Notes: a model not told the origin generated them from the sequence alone. A stretch of DNA of 64,000 nt from an uncultured Collinsella sp. (GCA_902478545.1 CABSLA010000001.1:62001-126000); one strand, 5' to 3'; positions 30,524-39,881 are shown, counted from the first letter of the stretch. Numbers and translations: made by a program.

Positions 30524-31215
30524 GCATCCGCGACAACCTTGATATCTCGGCCTATCTGGTACTCGGCCCCGAAAACACCCTCGGACGCCCCGTGGGCGAT
30601 GTGGTGGCCCAGGCACTCGACGCCGGCTTTACCTGCATCCAGGTGCGCTCCAAGGTGGCAAGCGCCCGCGAGATCATTGCGCTGACCGACGACGCCGCGC
30701 AGGCAATCGCACAGGCCGGCAAGACCGGTCAGGTCGCCCTGTTAATCGATGACCGTCTGGACTGTGTGCTTGCCGCGCGCGAGCAGGGCATTGCCGTCGA
30801 TGGCGTGCACGTAGGCCAGAGCGACATTCCCGTCGAGGTCTGCCGCAAGCTGCTGGGCCCCGATGCCATTGTGGGCCTTTCGGCCCGTTGCGAGGAGATG
30901 CTCGAGTACGTCAAGACCGCCGACATGAGCCTGGTCGACTACCTGGGCATCGGCCCGCTCCACGAGACCGAGACCAAGCGCGACTGCGGACGCGCGGCCG
31001 ACGGCTCTATCATCACCAAGAGCTTTGAGGACCTTGCCGCACTCCACGCGGCAAGCCCCGTGCCCATCGTGGTGGGCGGCGGCGTTAAGACGGCCGACTT
31101 GCCGCAGCTTAAGGCCACCGGCGTCGACGGCTTCTTTGTGGTAAGCGCCGTCTGCAGCGCCGACGACCCCCATGCCGCAGCCAAGGACCTTGTCGACACC
31201 TGGCAGCAGGCATAG
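30520..31215 (+). CDS. thiE: Thiamine-phosphate synthase
   Basis: Joins hydroxymethylpyrimidine diphosphate and hydroxyethylthiazole phosphate into thiamine phosphate. The 231-residue barrel shows FTCIQVRSKVASAREI (usual pyrophosphate/Mg region), LLIDDRLDCVLAAR, GVHVGQSDIPV, LGIGPLHETETKRD and PIVVGGGVKTADLP. AGGAGGAAGC precedes the ATG, which overlaps the previous stop. Together with thiM it makes a thiazole salvage operon; thiD is not in the window. Confidence 0.95.
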   Translation: MSIRDNLDISAYLVLGPENTLGRPVGDVVAQALDAGFTCIQVRSKVASAREIIALTDDAAQAIAQAGKTGQVALLIDDRLDCVLAAREQGIAVDGVHVGQSDIPVEVCRKLLGPDAIVGLSARCEEMLEYVKTADMSLVDYLGIGPLHETETKRDCGRAADGSIITKSFEDLAALHAASPVPIVVGGGVKTADLPQLKATGVDGFFVVSAVCSADDPHAAAKDLVDTWQQA

Positions 31216-31259
31216 GCATAGGCCGAACAGCTGATTCGCAGCCTCATATCTTCAGCAAT

Positions 31260-31305
31260 GGAAAGCGCATCCCAGTTTGGGCCTCCATTCCGGGATGCGC
31301 TTTCC
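31260..31305. terminator. Bidirectional terminator between thiE and patatin gene
   Basis: GGAAAGCGCATCCC pairs exactly with GGGATGCGCTTTCC, with an 18-base loop, between convergent genes. Confidence 0.8.
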
Positions 31306-31316
31306 GTATGCGACCC

Positions 31317-32186
31317 TTACCCCGCCAGATACGCTTCCAACGCCGGCAAAGTCGCCTCTGCATCGTGGCGGCCGACCTGGTAGATGCGCTCGAGCTCATC
31401 CGGTTCGCGGCACAGCGACGGCACCTTCACCGATTCGCTCGGCCGCACCACAAAGATTTCCCCGGCAGCCTCTCGACGTGCCAGGTCATCGAGCGTGGCA
31501 TTGTAGACCTCATGCCGATGCTCAAGCGCTGCAACAAACTCCGGATAGTGACGGAACACGCGCCGCAGCATGGGCATCACGCTGTTGGGCTGCTTCACAA
31601 AGCCCGCCGGCTGCGTGAGTACCACGATATTGCGGTCATACCCCTGCGCAAACAGCCATGCGCTGGGAATAGAATCAGCCACGCCACCATCCAGATACTT
31701 ATGCCCGTCAATAGCAACGGGACGCGTCGCCACAGGAATGGCAGACGACGCCCGGATCCACTCGATATCGCGCTCGTCGCCATACGGTAGATCGTGGTAG
31801 ACGGCCTTGCCCGTCTCGATATCGGTACACACGCACGTAAATCGCATGGGGCAGGCGCGATACGCCTCCAAGTCGATGGGATCGCGCTCGATAGGCACCT
31901 CGTGATAGGCAAAATCGGCATTGAACATATCGCCGGTTCGCAGCCAGCTGGTCACGCTCGCATAGCGCTTGTCGGCGCAATAGGCCTTGTTGTAACGAAT
32001 GGCACGGCCGATCTGGCGCGATTTAAAGTTGTAGCCAAACGCCGCGCCCGCCGAGACACCCACCATATGGTCGCAGGTCAAACCGCGCTCCATCCAAACG
32101 TCGAGCACGCCCGCCGTATACATACCGCGGTAGCCGCCTCCCTCGAGCGCAAGCCCCACCGTGCGCGTCGTATCCGGCTGTGCCAT
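31317..32186 (-). CDS. Patatin-like phospholipase
   Basis: Ser-Asp dyad acyl hydrolase of 289 residues, similar to YjjU/RssA-type bacterial patatins. The oxyanion loop is LEGGGYRGMYTAGVLD near residue 13, the nucleophile serine is in MVGVSAGAAFGYN, and the Asp is in YLDGGVADSIP. There is no signal peptide. The ATG at 32186 has GGAG 9 bases upstream. A possible promoter (TTGACG-N17-TTAAAA) lies upstream. Lipid substrate unknown. Confidence 0.9.
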   Translation of the reverse strand: MAQPDTTRTVGLALEGGGYRGMYTAGVLDVWMERGLTCDHMVGVSAGAAFGYNFKSRQIGRAIRYNKAYCADKRYASVTSWLRTGDMFNADFAYHEVPIERDPIDLEAYRACPMRFTCVCTDIETGKAVYHDLPYGDERDIEWIRASSAIPVATRPVAIDGHKYLDGGVADSIPSAWLFAQGYDRNIVVLTQPAGFVKQPNSVMPMLRRVFRHYPEFVAALEHRHEVYNATLDDLARREAAGEIFVVRPSESVKVPSLCREPDELERIYQVGRHDAEATLPALEAYLAG

Positions 32187-32207
32187 GTGACCATCTCCGT
32201 TCCTGCG

Positions 32208-32236
32208 TTTTAAAACGGGACAAGTATACCCGTCAA
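32208..32236 (-). promoter_or_regulatory. Candidate promoter of patatin gene; 32187-32505 otherwise non-coding
   Basis: On the minus strand TTGACG, a 17-base spacer and TTAAAA, about 20 bp before the patatin start. In the same divergent interval (32187-32505) a TATAAT at 32323-32328 may serve the c-di-GMP gene on the plus strand, but no clear -35 is seen. Nothing else is recognisable there. Confidence 0.4.
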
Positions 32237-32505
32237 CATATATCGACTCAGTCGCATTTTTCATGCGCACCCAGGCGTTGCCGTTTGGCGAATAATAGCC
32301 GCCCACAGCATGTGCGCCCATATATAATTGTGCACTGTTGTCTATACTACTCAGCTGTTATCAACAGCGAACATTAGCCGGCAAAGCAACTCAACAACGC
32401 AGCAAGGCGGGGGCCTGGATACACGCAAGGCGCCGAGCAACGACGCGTGTACACTACGAGCTCGCCCGACGCCATCCGCCCCGACCTCAGAAAGCCGCTT
32501 ACAAC

Positions 32506-35223
32506 ATGGACACCGCCAGCAATTACACCGAAACGCTCGAAAAGACCGTCCGTGACCTTCTCGAGCGTCAGGATGATCTGATTAGGACGGCCTTTACCGA
32601 CCAGCTCACCGGACTTGGCAACCGCGGCGGCTTTGCCCATTCCCTAGAGGAAATCTGGGAGCAGGAACTGCCCGTGACCATGGCGTTTATCGACATCGAT
32701 AACCTTAAGCACTGCAACGACGTCTTTGGGCATGACGAGGGCAACCGCTATATCTTGCAGGTAAGTCTCTATCTCAAGCTGTATATGAAAGTGGACGAGG
32801 CGGCGTTTCGCATAGGCGGCGACGAGTTTGCCATCCTGTCTACGATTGCGACCGAGGACGACCTCGCCGAGCGCCTGGAACACTGCCGAACGGTCCTACT
32901 CAAAAACAACGATTCCGAGATGCCCCACTCGTTTAGCTACGGAGTGTCGCACGCCGACCCCGCCCTGGGTGAAGTCTCCAATCGCATGACACTCGATGCC
33001 GACCATCGCATGTACGACTACAAGCTACGCCATGCCATGCATCTTGATCGACGCAATATCGCGCAAGTCCACACCGACGACTTCGAAATAAGCGATCGCG
33101 TTTTTGACGCCTTTTCGATGCTCAACGAAGGCCGTTATTGCTTTATCGAGAACTTGGACAAACATCGCACCCTATGGTCACAAGGCGCCCTGCGCGATCT
33201 CGGTCTTCCTTCTGAGCATGTAGACAACTGCCACGATTACTGGAAAACGCGCGTCCACCCCGATGACCTTGAGGCCTACATCAACGACATCGACCAAATC
33301 TATAATGGCTCCAAACACCGCCGCGTCATGCAGTACCGCATGCGCAATGCCGCGGGCGACTACGTCCTCTGCCGCGCTCGCGGGTTTCGCATCGACGGCG
33401 ACGGAAATACCCCCTCGCTCTATGTCGGCGAACTTGTTAACCACTCACTCGCCGAGACCGTCGACGCCGCCACGGGCCTCGGAACGCAGCGTATGCTGAT
33501 CAACGCTATCGATGCCTGCCGTCGCGACCGTTGCGAGACGGGGCTTATAGCGGTCCGCGTTTGTGGCACGGCAAAGTTCAACGAGCTCTACGGGGCCGAG
33601 GCTGTCGACAACATGCTCGCCGAATACGCAGGCCGCATGCTATCGATCACCCGCGGCAGAAGTCGCGTCTTCCGCTCGCGAAACGCCCAGTTCGTCGTGC
33701 TCAGCAACGATCTGGACCACGAGGCATTCGAGCAACTGACCCATCATCTTAAAGAGGCCGTTTTCGCTCCTGTTCGAATCGCGAACGACACCATTACCCC
33801 CGTCTGTCTTGTCGTCCCGGCCTTTTACGAGCGCTTAATCAATCAAGCGACCGCTGTTTTAGGCGAACTCGACCGTCGTCTTCGCGCCGCCGGCGGGCTT
33901 GCACCCAACGACAGCCTCCCCATACCCGAGATTGAGCGTAAAAGCGCCGTCGCCGAACGCATCGATACGCTCACGGGCCTCTATCGACCCAGCGAGTTTA
34001 TGCGGCGTGCCAACGCATTTCTTAAGACAAGGCGCGACGCCGCTTGGTGTATCGCCACCGTCGACATGGGTCATATGCGACTGTTCAACGAATGGCACGG
34101 ACAGGCCGAGGGCGACCGCGTGCTCGCCGATGTGGGCACGGTCCTCAAAGACATCGAGAATGCCGAGATGGGCGTCGCAGGATACTGGGGCCAAGACGAC
34201 TTTTGCATTCTCATCCCCTTTGAGCACAACACCGTCCATCAAATCTATAACCGCGTTCGCGCCGCCGTGGCCAAGCATGATGACGGCGTGGGTTTCTGGC
34301 CGTCCATGGGCGTTTGCCCCATCGGCCCCAACGAGGAAATCACCATCGACGCGCAGGCCAAGGCCATGTTTACCAATCGGCGCGCCAAAAACGATTTTAA
34401 GGATCGCATCGCCGTCTTTCGCCCCGAGGAATACAAGCGCGAGGTGGCGTTTCACCGCACCCTCACCGAGTTCCAGTATGCGCTCTCAAACGACCGCATC
34501 ACCTACTACCTGCAGCCCCAGGTTGATATGGAAACCGGCGAGATCATTGGCGCCGAAGCACTCACCCGCTGGATTGACAAGGACGGCTCTCTCATTTCGC
34601 CCGCAACGTTTATCCCCGCACTCGAGGAAAGCGGCTTTGTGGTGACGCTCGACAAGTACATTTGGCAGGGTGTCGCCTCGTGGCTGCGCGGGCGCATCGA
34701 TCGAGGACTTCGCGTGGTTCCGGTCTCGCTTAATGTGTCGCGCGTGGATATCCTTGCCTGCGACGTTGCCGAACATATGGGGGCGCTCGCCGCCCAATAC
34801 AACCTACCGCCCGAGCTCATGCGTATCGAGATCACCGAGACGGCTTATACGGGGGAGTCCGAGGCCGTGGACAAACTGACAGCCGACCTGCACACCCGCG
34901 GCTTCTCGACCTATATGGACGATTTTGGCACCGGCCAGTCCACGCTCGCGATGCTCAAGAACGTCAACGTCGACGTCATCAAGCTCGACCGCACCTTTGT
35001 GCCCACCGACCGCGATCAAGGCCGCAGCGCGCAGATCGTGTCATCGATGCTCGAGATGGCGCAGTCGCTCCATCTGCCCGTCGTGGTCGAAGGCGTCGAG
35101 ACAAATGAGCAGGCAAACATACTACGCCACATGGGCGCCCGCTACGCTCAGGGCTTCCTCTACTACCGCCCCATGCCGGCGAATGATTTTGAGGCATTGC
35201 TCGATGGTGGCAAAAACAACTGA
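32506..35223 (+). CDS. Multi-domain c-di-GMP protein: GGDEF-PAS-GGDEF*-GGDEF*-EAL
   Basis: Signalling protein of 905 residues that may make and break c-di-GMP. An intact diguanylate cyclase domain is near 30-185 (FTDQLTGLGNRGGF, RIGGDEFAIL). A PAS-like sensor follows at about 195-320. Two degenerate GGDEF domains have RSRNAQFVVL near 388 and YWGQDDFCIL near 560 in place of the active loop. An intact EAL phosphodiesterase is at about 665-895 (GAEALTRW, EITETAY, MDDFGTGQST, VIKLDRTF, VVVEGVE). No transmembrane segment. The ATG at 32506 starts just before the first domain but lacks a clear ribosome site; longer starts are possible. A shorter relative follows at 35351. Confidence 0.88.
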   Translation: MDTASNYTETLEKTVRDLLERQDDLIRTAFTDQLTGLGNRGGFAHSLEEIWEQELPVTMAFIDIDNLKHCNDVFGHDEGNRYILQVSLYLKLYMKVDEAAFRIGGDEFAILSTIATEDDLAERLEHCRTVLLKNNDSEMPHSFSYGVSHADPALGEVSNRMTLDADHRMYDYKLRHAMHLDRRNIAQVHTDDFEISDRVFDAFSMLNEGRYCFIENLDKHRTLWSQGALRDLGLPSEHVDNCHDYWKTRVHPDDLEAYINDIDQIYNGSKHRRVMQYRMRNAAGDYVLCRARGFRIDGDGNTPSLYVGELVNHSLAETVDAATGLGTQRMLINAIDACRRDRCETGLIAVRVCGTAKFNELYGAEAVDNMLAEYAGRMLSITRGRSRVFRSRNAQFVVLSNDLDHEAFEQLTHHLKEAVFAPVRIANDTITPVCLVVPAFYERLINQATAVLGELDRRLRAAGGLAPNDSLPIPEIERKSAVAERIDTLTGLYRPSEFMRRANAFLKTRRDAAWCIATVDMGHMRLFNEWHGQAEGDRVLADVGTVLKDIENAEMGVAGYWGQDDFCILIPFEHNTVHQIYNRVRAAVAKHDDGVGFWPSMGVCPIGPNEEITIDAQAKAMFTNRRAKNDFKDRIAVFRPEEYKREVAFHRTLTEFQYALSNDRITYYLQPQVDMETGEIIGAEALTRWIDKDGSLISPATFIPALEESGFVVTLDKYIWQGVASWLRGRIDRGLRVVPVSLNVSRVDILACDVAEHMGALAAQYNLPPELMRIEITETAYTGESEAVDKLTADLHTRGFSTYMDDFGTGQSTLAMLKNVNVDVIKLDRTFVPTDRDQGRSAQIVSSMLEMAQSLHLPVVVEGVETNEQANILRHMGARYAQGFLYYRPMPANDFEALLDGGKNN

Positions 35224-35350
35224 TACGCTCGCGCGCAAAACACCACCGCCGAAGGGGACATTTGTCTCCATTAGCTAACTTATATCCCCAATTCAAACCG
35301 AATTGGGGATATGATACAAACCGTTGTTCTGCCCAAGGAGGTTATTCATC

Positions 35351-36880
35351 ATGAACGAGTCATATCGCTTGGGCGAGCAATCGATTATTGCCTATCTTCA
35401 GCGACTTGCGAATGGTGTCTCGACCGCCGAACTCGATGTTTCCGTGCTGCCTGCTGAGCTACGCGCCGTTGGTGAGCAACTGCAAAAGACGCATGCCATC
35501 CTGCAACAAGAGCGCCAGCTGCTTGAGTGCAACGCCTATATCGATCCGCTCACCAACTTGGACAACCGTGGCGGACTCGACCGTCACGTCGAGCAGCTCT
35601 GGCGCAAAGGCGACCCCTTCACCTGCGCCTATATTGACATCGACCATCTCAAGCATTGCAATGATAGGTTTGGCCACGCCGAAGGCAATCGCTATATTCT
35701 GAGCATCTGTCGCACGCTCTCCGAAACCATGGAGCACGATGAGATGCTGTTCCGTATCGGTGGAGACGAGTTTGTGCTTATCTCGCTCTCTGCAAACGAG
35801 ACTGAACTCGAGCAGCGCTTGGAGCAGGTACGTGCCGGGCTGATCGAGGCGAGCTCAGGTGGCAAGGCGCCCATGATCGCTAGCTTTAGCTTTGGCTGCT
35901 CGCGCGTCAATCCACTTGCCGGCGACACGCGTCGCCAGATGACGATGGATGCCGATCGCAAGATGTATCGCTATAAGCTTATGCATCGTGTGCAGCAACC
36001 GAAAGACAATGACGCGCCGCCACACCCAATTGCCGAGCAGCTTCCGTGCAACGACCGCGTATTCCAAGCGATCTCTATGAGCTCCGAGACGCGCTATCCG
36101 TTTATCCTCAATCTCGATACGGGCGAATCACAATGGTCGGTTAATGCCGTACGCGATTTTGACCTGCCCTCCCAGCATCCCTACAACTCACTCGACTTGT
36201 GGCTTGCCCGCGTTCACCCCGAGGACCGCGACAACGTACGCGCCGAGCTCGACATGGTGATAAACGGTACGTGGCACTTCCACTACATGCAGTATCGCGT
36301 GATGGATGCCACCGAAGCATACGTGCTTTGCGACTGCACGGGCTACCGCTTGGACGGCACCGATACCGAGCCCAACATGTACGTGGGCATGATTATCAAC
36401 CGCAGCTTGGCAGATACGACCGATTCCGTGACCGGCCTGGGCGACATCCACGCCCTGGTCAACGCCATTGGCGAAATGCGTCGCGTCGCGCGCAAGGCGG
36501 GCTTGGTCGCCATTAAAATCGACGATATCGCTCAGGTCAATGCCCGCTTTGGCTTTGATGCAGGCGACCGCGTTTTGGCGGAGAGCGCCGCCTGCCTCAT
36601 GGATTGTTCGCGCGGTAAGGGTCGTCTGTTCCGCTCGACCGGACCGATGTTCGTGGCGCTTTTCGACGAATTCGATCCCGAAGAGACCGACGCGATCGCA
36701 AAGGAAATCGAGCGGTTCCTGGGCTCTCCCGTGCTCTTTGGCTCGTTTGAATATCAGCCGCCCCTTCGCGTGGCCACGCTTCATCTGGATACTGTCGACC
36801 GACAGCCCGTTTCCATTTTGAACGAGCTCAAAGTGTTGCTCGGGAAAGCCGTGCAGGTGCCAGGTACCAAACTGGATTAG
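35351..36880 (+). CDS. Diguanylate cyclase with PAS and degenerate second GGDEF
   Basis: c-di-GMP synthesis protein of 509 residues, related to the N-terminal half of the preceding gene. A short helical lead is followed by a GGDEF domain near 70-215 (IDPLTNLDNRGGL, FRIGGDEFVL), a PAS-like domain near 230-345 (ARVHPEDRDNVRAEL), and a second GGDEF-like domain near 355-500 with RSTGPMFVAL in place of the active loop. No EAL. No RxxD inhibitory site is visible before the active loop. AAGGAGG lies 8 bases before the ATG. The 127-bp gap after the previous gene carries a GGGGACA remnant of the dispersed hairpin family. Confidence 0.9.
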   Translation: MNESYRLGEQSIIAYLQRLANGVSTAELDVSVLPAELRAVGEQLQKTHAILQQERQLLECNAYIDPLTNLDNRGGLDRHVEQLWRKGDPFTCAYIDIDHLKHCNDRFGHAEGNRYILSICRTLSETMEHDEMLFRIGGDEFVLISLSANETELEQRLEQVRAGLIEASSGGKAPMIASFSFGCSRVNPLAGDTRRQMTMDADRKMYRYKLMHRVQQPKDNDAPPHPIAEQLPCNDRVFQAISMSSETRYPFILNLDTGESQWSVNAVRDFDLPSQHPYNSLDLWLARVHPEDRDNVRAELDMVINGTWHFHYMQYRVMDATEAYVLCDCTGYRLDGTDTEPNMYVGMIINRSLADTTDSVTGLGDIHALVNAIGEMRRVARKAGLVAIKIDDIAQVNARFGFDAGDRVLAESAACLMDCSRGKGRLFRSTGPMFVALFDEFDPEETDAIAKEIERFLGSPVLFGSFEYQPPLRVATLHLDTVDRQPVSILNELKVLLGKAVQVPGTKLD

Positions 36881-36954
36881 CACCACGCCCGCACCGCCTC
36901 CCCCATCGTGCGATAATCCTCTGCAGAAGTCACCAACAGCAGAGGGAGTTTGTG

Positions 36955-37578
36955 ATGAAGGTTCTTTTGGTCAATGGCAGCCCCAAGGCAAACGGCAACA
37001 CCGCTCGCGCGCTCGCCAAAGTCGCCGAGCAACTTAAAGCCGAGGGCATCGACAGCGAGGCATTCCAACTGGGCGCCAAGCCCATCCGCGACTGCATCGG
37101 CTGCGGTCAGTGCGGCAAGCTTGGCGGTCGCTGCACCTTTGACGACGACGTGGTGAACGAGCTCATCGCCGCCGCCGAGCAGGCAGACGGCTTTGTCTTT
37201 GGCTCCCCCGTCTACTATGCGCACCCCAGCGGTCGCATTCTGTCGGCGCTCGACCGCGCATTCTATGCGGGCAGCAAGGCCTTTGCCCACAAGCCGGGCG
37301 CTGCCGTTGCCGTCGCCCGTCGCGGCGGCACGTCGACCACCTTCGATGTGCTCAACAAGTACTTCACTATCAACCAGATGCCCGTGGTCGCCTCCACGTA
37401 CTGGAACAACGTCTTTGGCGCCATGCCGGGCGAGGCCGCCCAAGACGCCGAGGGTCTAGCCACCATGCGCAACATCGGCAAGAACATGGCCTGGCTTCTG
37501 CGCTGCATCGAGGCAGGCAAGGCCGCCGGCATCGATGCACCCGAGGCCGATCGCGAGCGCACCAACTTTATTCGTTAG
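36955..37578 (+). CDS. NADPH-dependent FMN reductase-like flavoprotein
   Basis: Flavodoxin-fold oxidoreductase of 207 residues. The phosphate-binding loop is VLLVNGSPKANGNTARAL; DCIGCGQCGKLGGRCTFDDD places four cysteines near the active site as in iron-sulfur flavoproteins and related multimeric reductases; GSPVYYAHPSGRILSALDR is the second flavin loop. The ATG at 36955 is preferred (GAGGGAG 6 bases upstream) over a GTG one codon earlier. Electron acceptor unknown. Confidence 0.88.
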   Translation: MKVLLVNGSPKANGNTARALAKVAEQLKAEGIDSEAFQLGAKPIRDCIGCGQCGKLGGRCTFDDDVVNELIAAAEQADGFVFGSPVYYAHPSGRILSALDRAFYAGSKAFAHKPGAAVAVARRGGTSTTFDVLNKYFTINQMPVVASTYWNNVFGAMPGEAAQDAEGLATMRNIGKNMAWLLRCIEAGKAAGIDAPEADRERTNFIR

Positions 37579-37592
37579 AACGGCAGGACATA

Positions 37593-37934
37593 GTGAATAT
37601 CCAAATCTTCGGTACAAAGAAGTCGTTCGACACCAAGAAGGCTCAGCGCTTCTTTAAAGAACGCCGCATTAAGGTGCAGTTTATCGACCTTAAGGAAAAG
37701 GAGATGAGCAAGGGCGAGCTTACGAGCGTCATGCAGGCGGTCGGCGGCATCGATAAATTGCTCAACCCCAAAGCCAAAGACGAGGAGACGCTCGCGCTCA
37801 TCCAGCACCTCACGCCCAGCCAGCGCTTCGACAAACTGCTCGAAAACCAGCAAGTACTGGCTGAGCCCATCGTGCGCAACGGCAAAAAGGCGACCGTCGG
37901 CTACTGCCCCGATGTATGGGGAGCCTGGGAGTAG
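37593..37934 (+). CDS. ArsC/Spx-family protein lacking the catalytic cysteine
   Basis: Thioredoxin-fold protein of 113 residues in the ArsC/Spx/YffB group. The family loop reads FGTKKSFDTKKAQRFF, where the redox cysteine that normally follows the first beta strand is Phe or Ser, so arsenate reduction is unlikely. QHLTPSQRFDKLLENQQVLAEPIVR resembles the C-terminal helix and Arg region. GTG start at 37593 with a weak GGCAGGA. It follows the flavoprotein by 14 bp and is probably co-transcribed. It might be a regulator of RNA polymerase like Spx or an orphan. Confidence 0.8.
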   Translation: MNIQIFGTKKSFDTKKAQRFFKERRIKVQFIDLKEKEMSKGELTSVMQAVGGIDKLLNPKAKDEETLALIQHLTPSQRFDKLLENQQVLAEPIVRNGKKATVGYCPDVWGAWE

Positions 37935-38020
37935 CCTGTGTTATTTGCCGACTCGTGGGTATAAAAGCGAGCGTTTGGCATATGATTCAACTGTAAGCCA
38001 TGTCTAACAAAGGAGGGCAC

Positions 38021-39151
38021 ATGCCCAACAAACCCGTGAAGATCATCATGCTTACCGGATACCTCGGTGCCGGCAAGACTACGCTGCTCAACCACATTCT
38101 CGCCAACGACGGCGGCATTCGCGCTGCCGTCATCGTCAACGATATCGGCGAGATCAACGTCGACGCCAGCCTCATCGCCGACGGCGGCCTTTCCGAGACC
38201 GATGACCTCATCCCGCTCACTAACGGCTGCATCTGCTGCACGCTTTCGGACGACCTCGCCAACCAGCTGCAGGGCATCGCCGATTCGGGCAACTTCGACT
38301 ACATCATTATCGAGGCCTCGGGCATCTGCGAGCCTATCCCCATCGCCTACACCATCTCGAGCTTCTGCGACGAGGCCAAGGTGGGCGGCGAGCCCAAGCT
38401 CGCGCTCGACAACATCGTTGCCGTGGTCGACTGCGCCCGCATGTACGACGAGTTCAACGGCGGTCGCGACCTGCTGGCCGAAGATATCGACGAGGACGAC
38501 ATCGAGAGCCTGCTGATCCAGCAGATCGAGTTCTGCTCCACGCTGATCCTCAACAAGACCGACACCGTCACCCCCGAGCAGATCGCCGAGCTCAAGGCCA
38601 TCGTGCGCAGCCTGCAGAAGGATGCCGTGATCGTCGAGGCTCAAAACGGTGAGGTCCCCATGGAGGAGCTGCTCGATACCGACCGCTTCGATTTTATGCG
38701 CGCCTACAACTCCGCCGCCTGGATCGAGGCCATGGAGCATCCCGAGGAGCACGACGACCCCGAGGTGCTGGAGTACGACATCGAGACCTTTGTGTACTCG
38801 CGTCGCAAGCCGTTTGACCTGCAGAAGTTCACCGACTTTGTCGAGCAGGAGTGGCCCGACGAGGTCATCCGCGTCAAGGGCCCACTGTGGCAGACCGGCG
38901 ACCCGGACATGTGCTACATGTTTGAGCAGGCCGGCCACCAGATGCGCCTGATGGAGAACGGCCTGTTCGTCGATTCCGCGCCCGAGGGCGAGAAGCAGAA
39001 GATTATCGACGAGAACCCCGAGATCATGCAGATTTGGGATGACGAGACGGGCGACCGCATGACGAGCCTGTGCATTATCGGCCGTCACATGGACAAGGAC
39101 GCGCTCATCGCCGCCCTCGATGCCTGCCTGACCGACTGGCACCGCGCCTAG
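38021..39151 (+). CDS. CobW/G3E-family GTPase, metal chaperone
   Basis: GTP-dependent metallochaperone of 376 residues. Walker A is MLTGYLGAGKTTLLNH, the metal site is GCICCTLSDDL (CxCC), EASGICEPIPIAYTI is switch-like, and LILNKTD is the base-recognition motif. The C-terminal CobW domain starts near 240. AAAGGAGG precedes the ATG at 38021 by 4 bases; an ATG seven codons earlier has no site. A strong terminator follows. Metal (zinc, cobalt or iron) is not readable from the sequence. Confidence 0.92.
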   Translation: MPNKPVKIIMLTGYLGAGKTTLLNHILANDGGIRAAVIVNDIGEINVDASLIADGGLSETDDLIPLTNGCICCTLSDDLANQLQGIADSGNFDYIIIEASGICEPIPIAYTISSFCDEAKVGGEPKLALDNIVAVVDCARMYDEFNGGRDLLAEDIDEDDIESLLIQQIEFCSTLILNKTDTVTPEQIAELKAIVRSLQKDAVIVEAQNGEVPMEELLDTDRFDFMRAYNSAAWIEAMEHPEEHDDPEVLEYDIETFVYSRRKPFDLQKFTDFVEQEWPDEVIRVKGPLWQTGDPDMCYMFEQAGHQMRLMENGLFVDSAPEGEKQKIIDENPEIMQIWDDETGDRMTSLCIIGRHMDKDALIAALDACLTDWHRA

Positions 39152-39193
39152 GTTTATCGAGGCGGATTTGTCCGCCCGCTACGTAACCGCCAC

Positions 39194-39234
39194 AAACCAC
39201 CACGAAGGTGCCTGTCCCCTTCGTGGTGGTTTTT
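39194..39234 (+). terminator. Terminator with CCTGTCC loop
   Basis: AACCACCACGAAGG pairs exactly with CCTTCGTGGTGGTT, the loop is TGCCTGTCC, and TTT follows. It belongs to the hairpin group that shares a CTGTCC core. Confidence 0.88.
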
Positions 39235-39255
39235 CGTTCTGAGCCAAGGAGATTC

Positions 39256-39855
39256 ATGTTCAATATCGTGCTGCACGCGCCCGAGATCCCCGCCAATACG
39301 GGCAACATCGGCCGCACCTGCGTGGTCACGGGAACCCGTCTACACCTGGTTGAGCCCCTGGGCTTTTCGCTCGACGACAAGACGGTGCGTCGTGCCGGCC
39401 TGGGTTACTGGCAAAACTTGGACGTGACGACGTATGCCGGCTGGGAGGATTTCCTTTCACGCAACGGTCTCTCCCCCGCCGACGAGCGACTGCACCTGCT
39501 AACTAAAAAGGCGCGCCGCACCTATGCGCAAAGCACCTACCGCAACGGCGACTTCTTAGTCTTTGGCAGCGAGAGCTCGGGCATTCCCGAGGGGCTGCTC
39601 GCTGCGGCGCCCGAGCGCTGTGAGCGCATCCCCATGCTGCGCGATTGCGACTCGCTCGACAACGCCGAGATTTGGGAGGCCCACGAGGAGTCGCTCGGAC
39701 ATACCGAGGACAGCCACGATGCCATCCTGCAACAGGATATCTGCGGCAACTTCATCAACCCCGAAGACTACCGCATCAGTGCACTCAACCTCTCCAACAG
39801 CGCCGCCATCGTCCTCTACGAGGCCCTGCGCCAAACAGGCTTTCCGGGAATGTGA
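39256..39855 (+). CDS. trmL: tRNA (cytidine/uridine-34 2'-O)-methyltransferase with insertion
   Basis: SPOUT methyltransferase that methylates the ribose of wobble base 34 in leucine tRNAs. FNIVLHAPEIPANTGNIGRT, LHLVEPLGFSLDD, RRAGLGYW, GSESSGIPEGLL and SALNLSNSAAIVLYEALRQ are all family motifs. Length is 199 residues against about 155-160 usual: some 45 extra residues (about 126-172, rich in Asp/Glu/His) lie between the RIPM strand and the NLSN knot loop, in a normally tight part of the fold. AAGGAG lies 4 bases before the ATG at 39256. Stop codon sits in a hairpin. Confidence 0.9.
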   Translation: MFNIVLHAPEIPANTGNIGRTCVVTGTRLHLVEPLGFSLDDKTVRRAGLGYWQNLDVTTYAGWEDFLSRNGLSPADERLHLLTKKARRTYAQSTYRNGDFLVFGSESSGIPEGLLAAAPERCERIPMLRDCDSLDNAEIWEAHEESLGHTEDSHDAILQQDICGNFINPEDYRISALNLSNSAAIVLYEALRQTGFPGM

Positions 39856-39881
39856 CAAAGGAACTGTCCCTTTGTCACATT
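39849..39881. terminator. Hairpin with ACTGTCC core at trmL stop
   Basis: AATGTGACAAAGG pairs exactly with CCTTTGTCACATT; the loop is AACTGTC. The trmL stop codon lies in the left arm. No T-run follows, so termination efficiency is uncertain. Confidence 0.65.

Noticed and set aside
37593..37934. Arsenate reductase call
   Set aside because: The catalytic cysteine is missing, so only family membership is stated.
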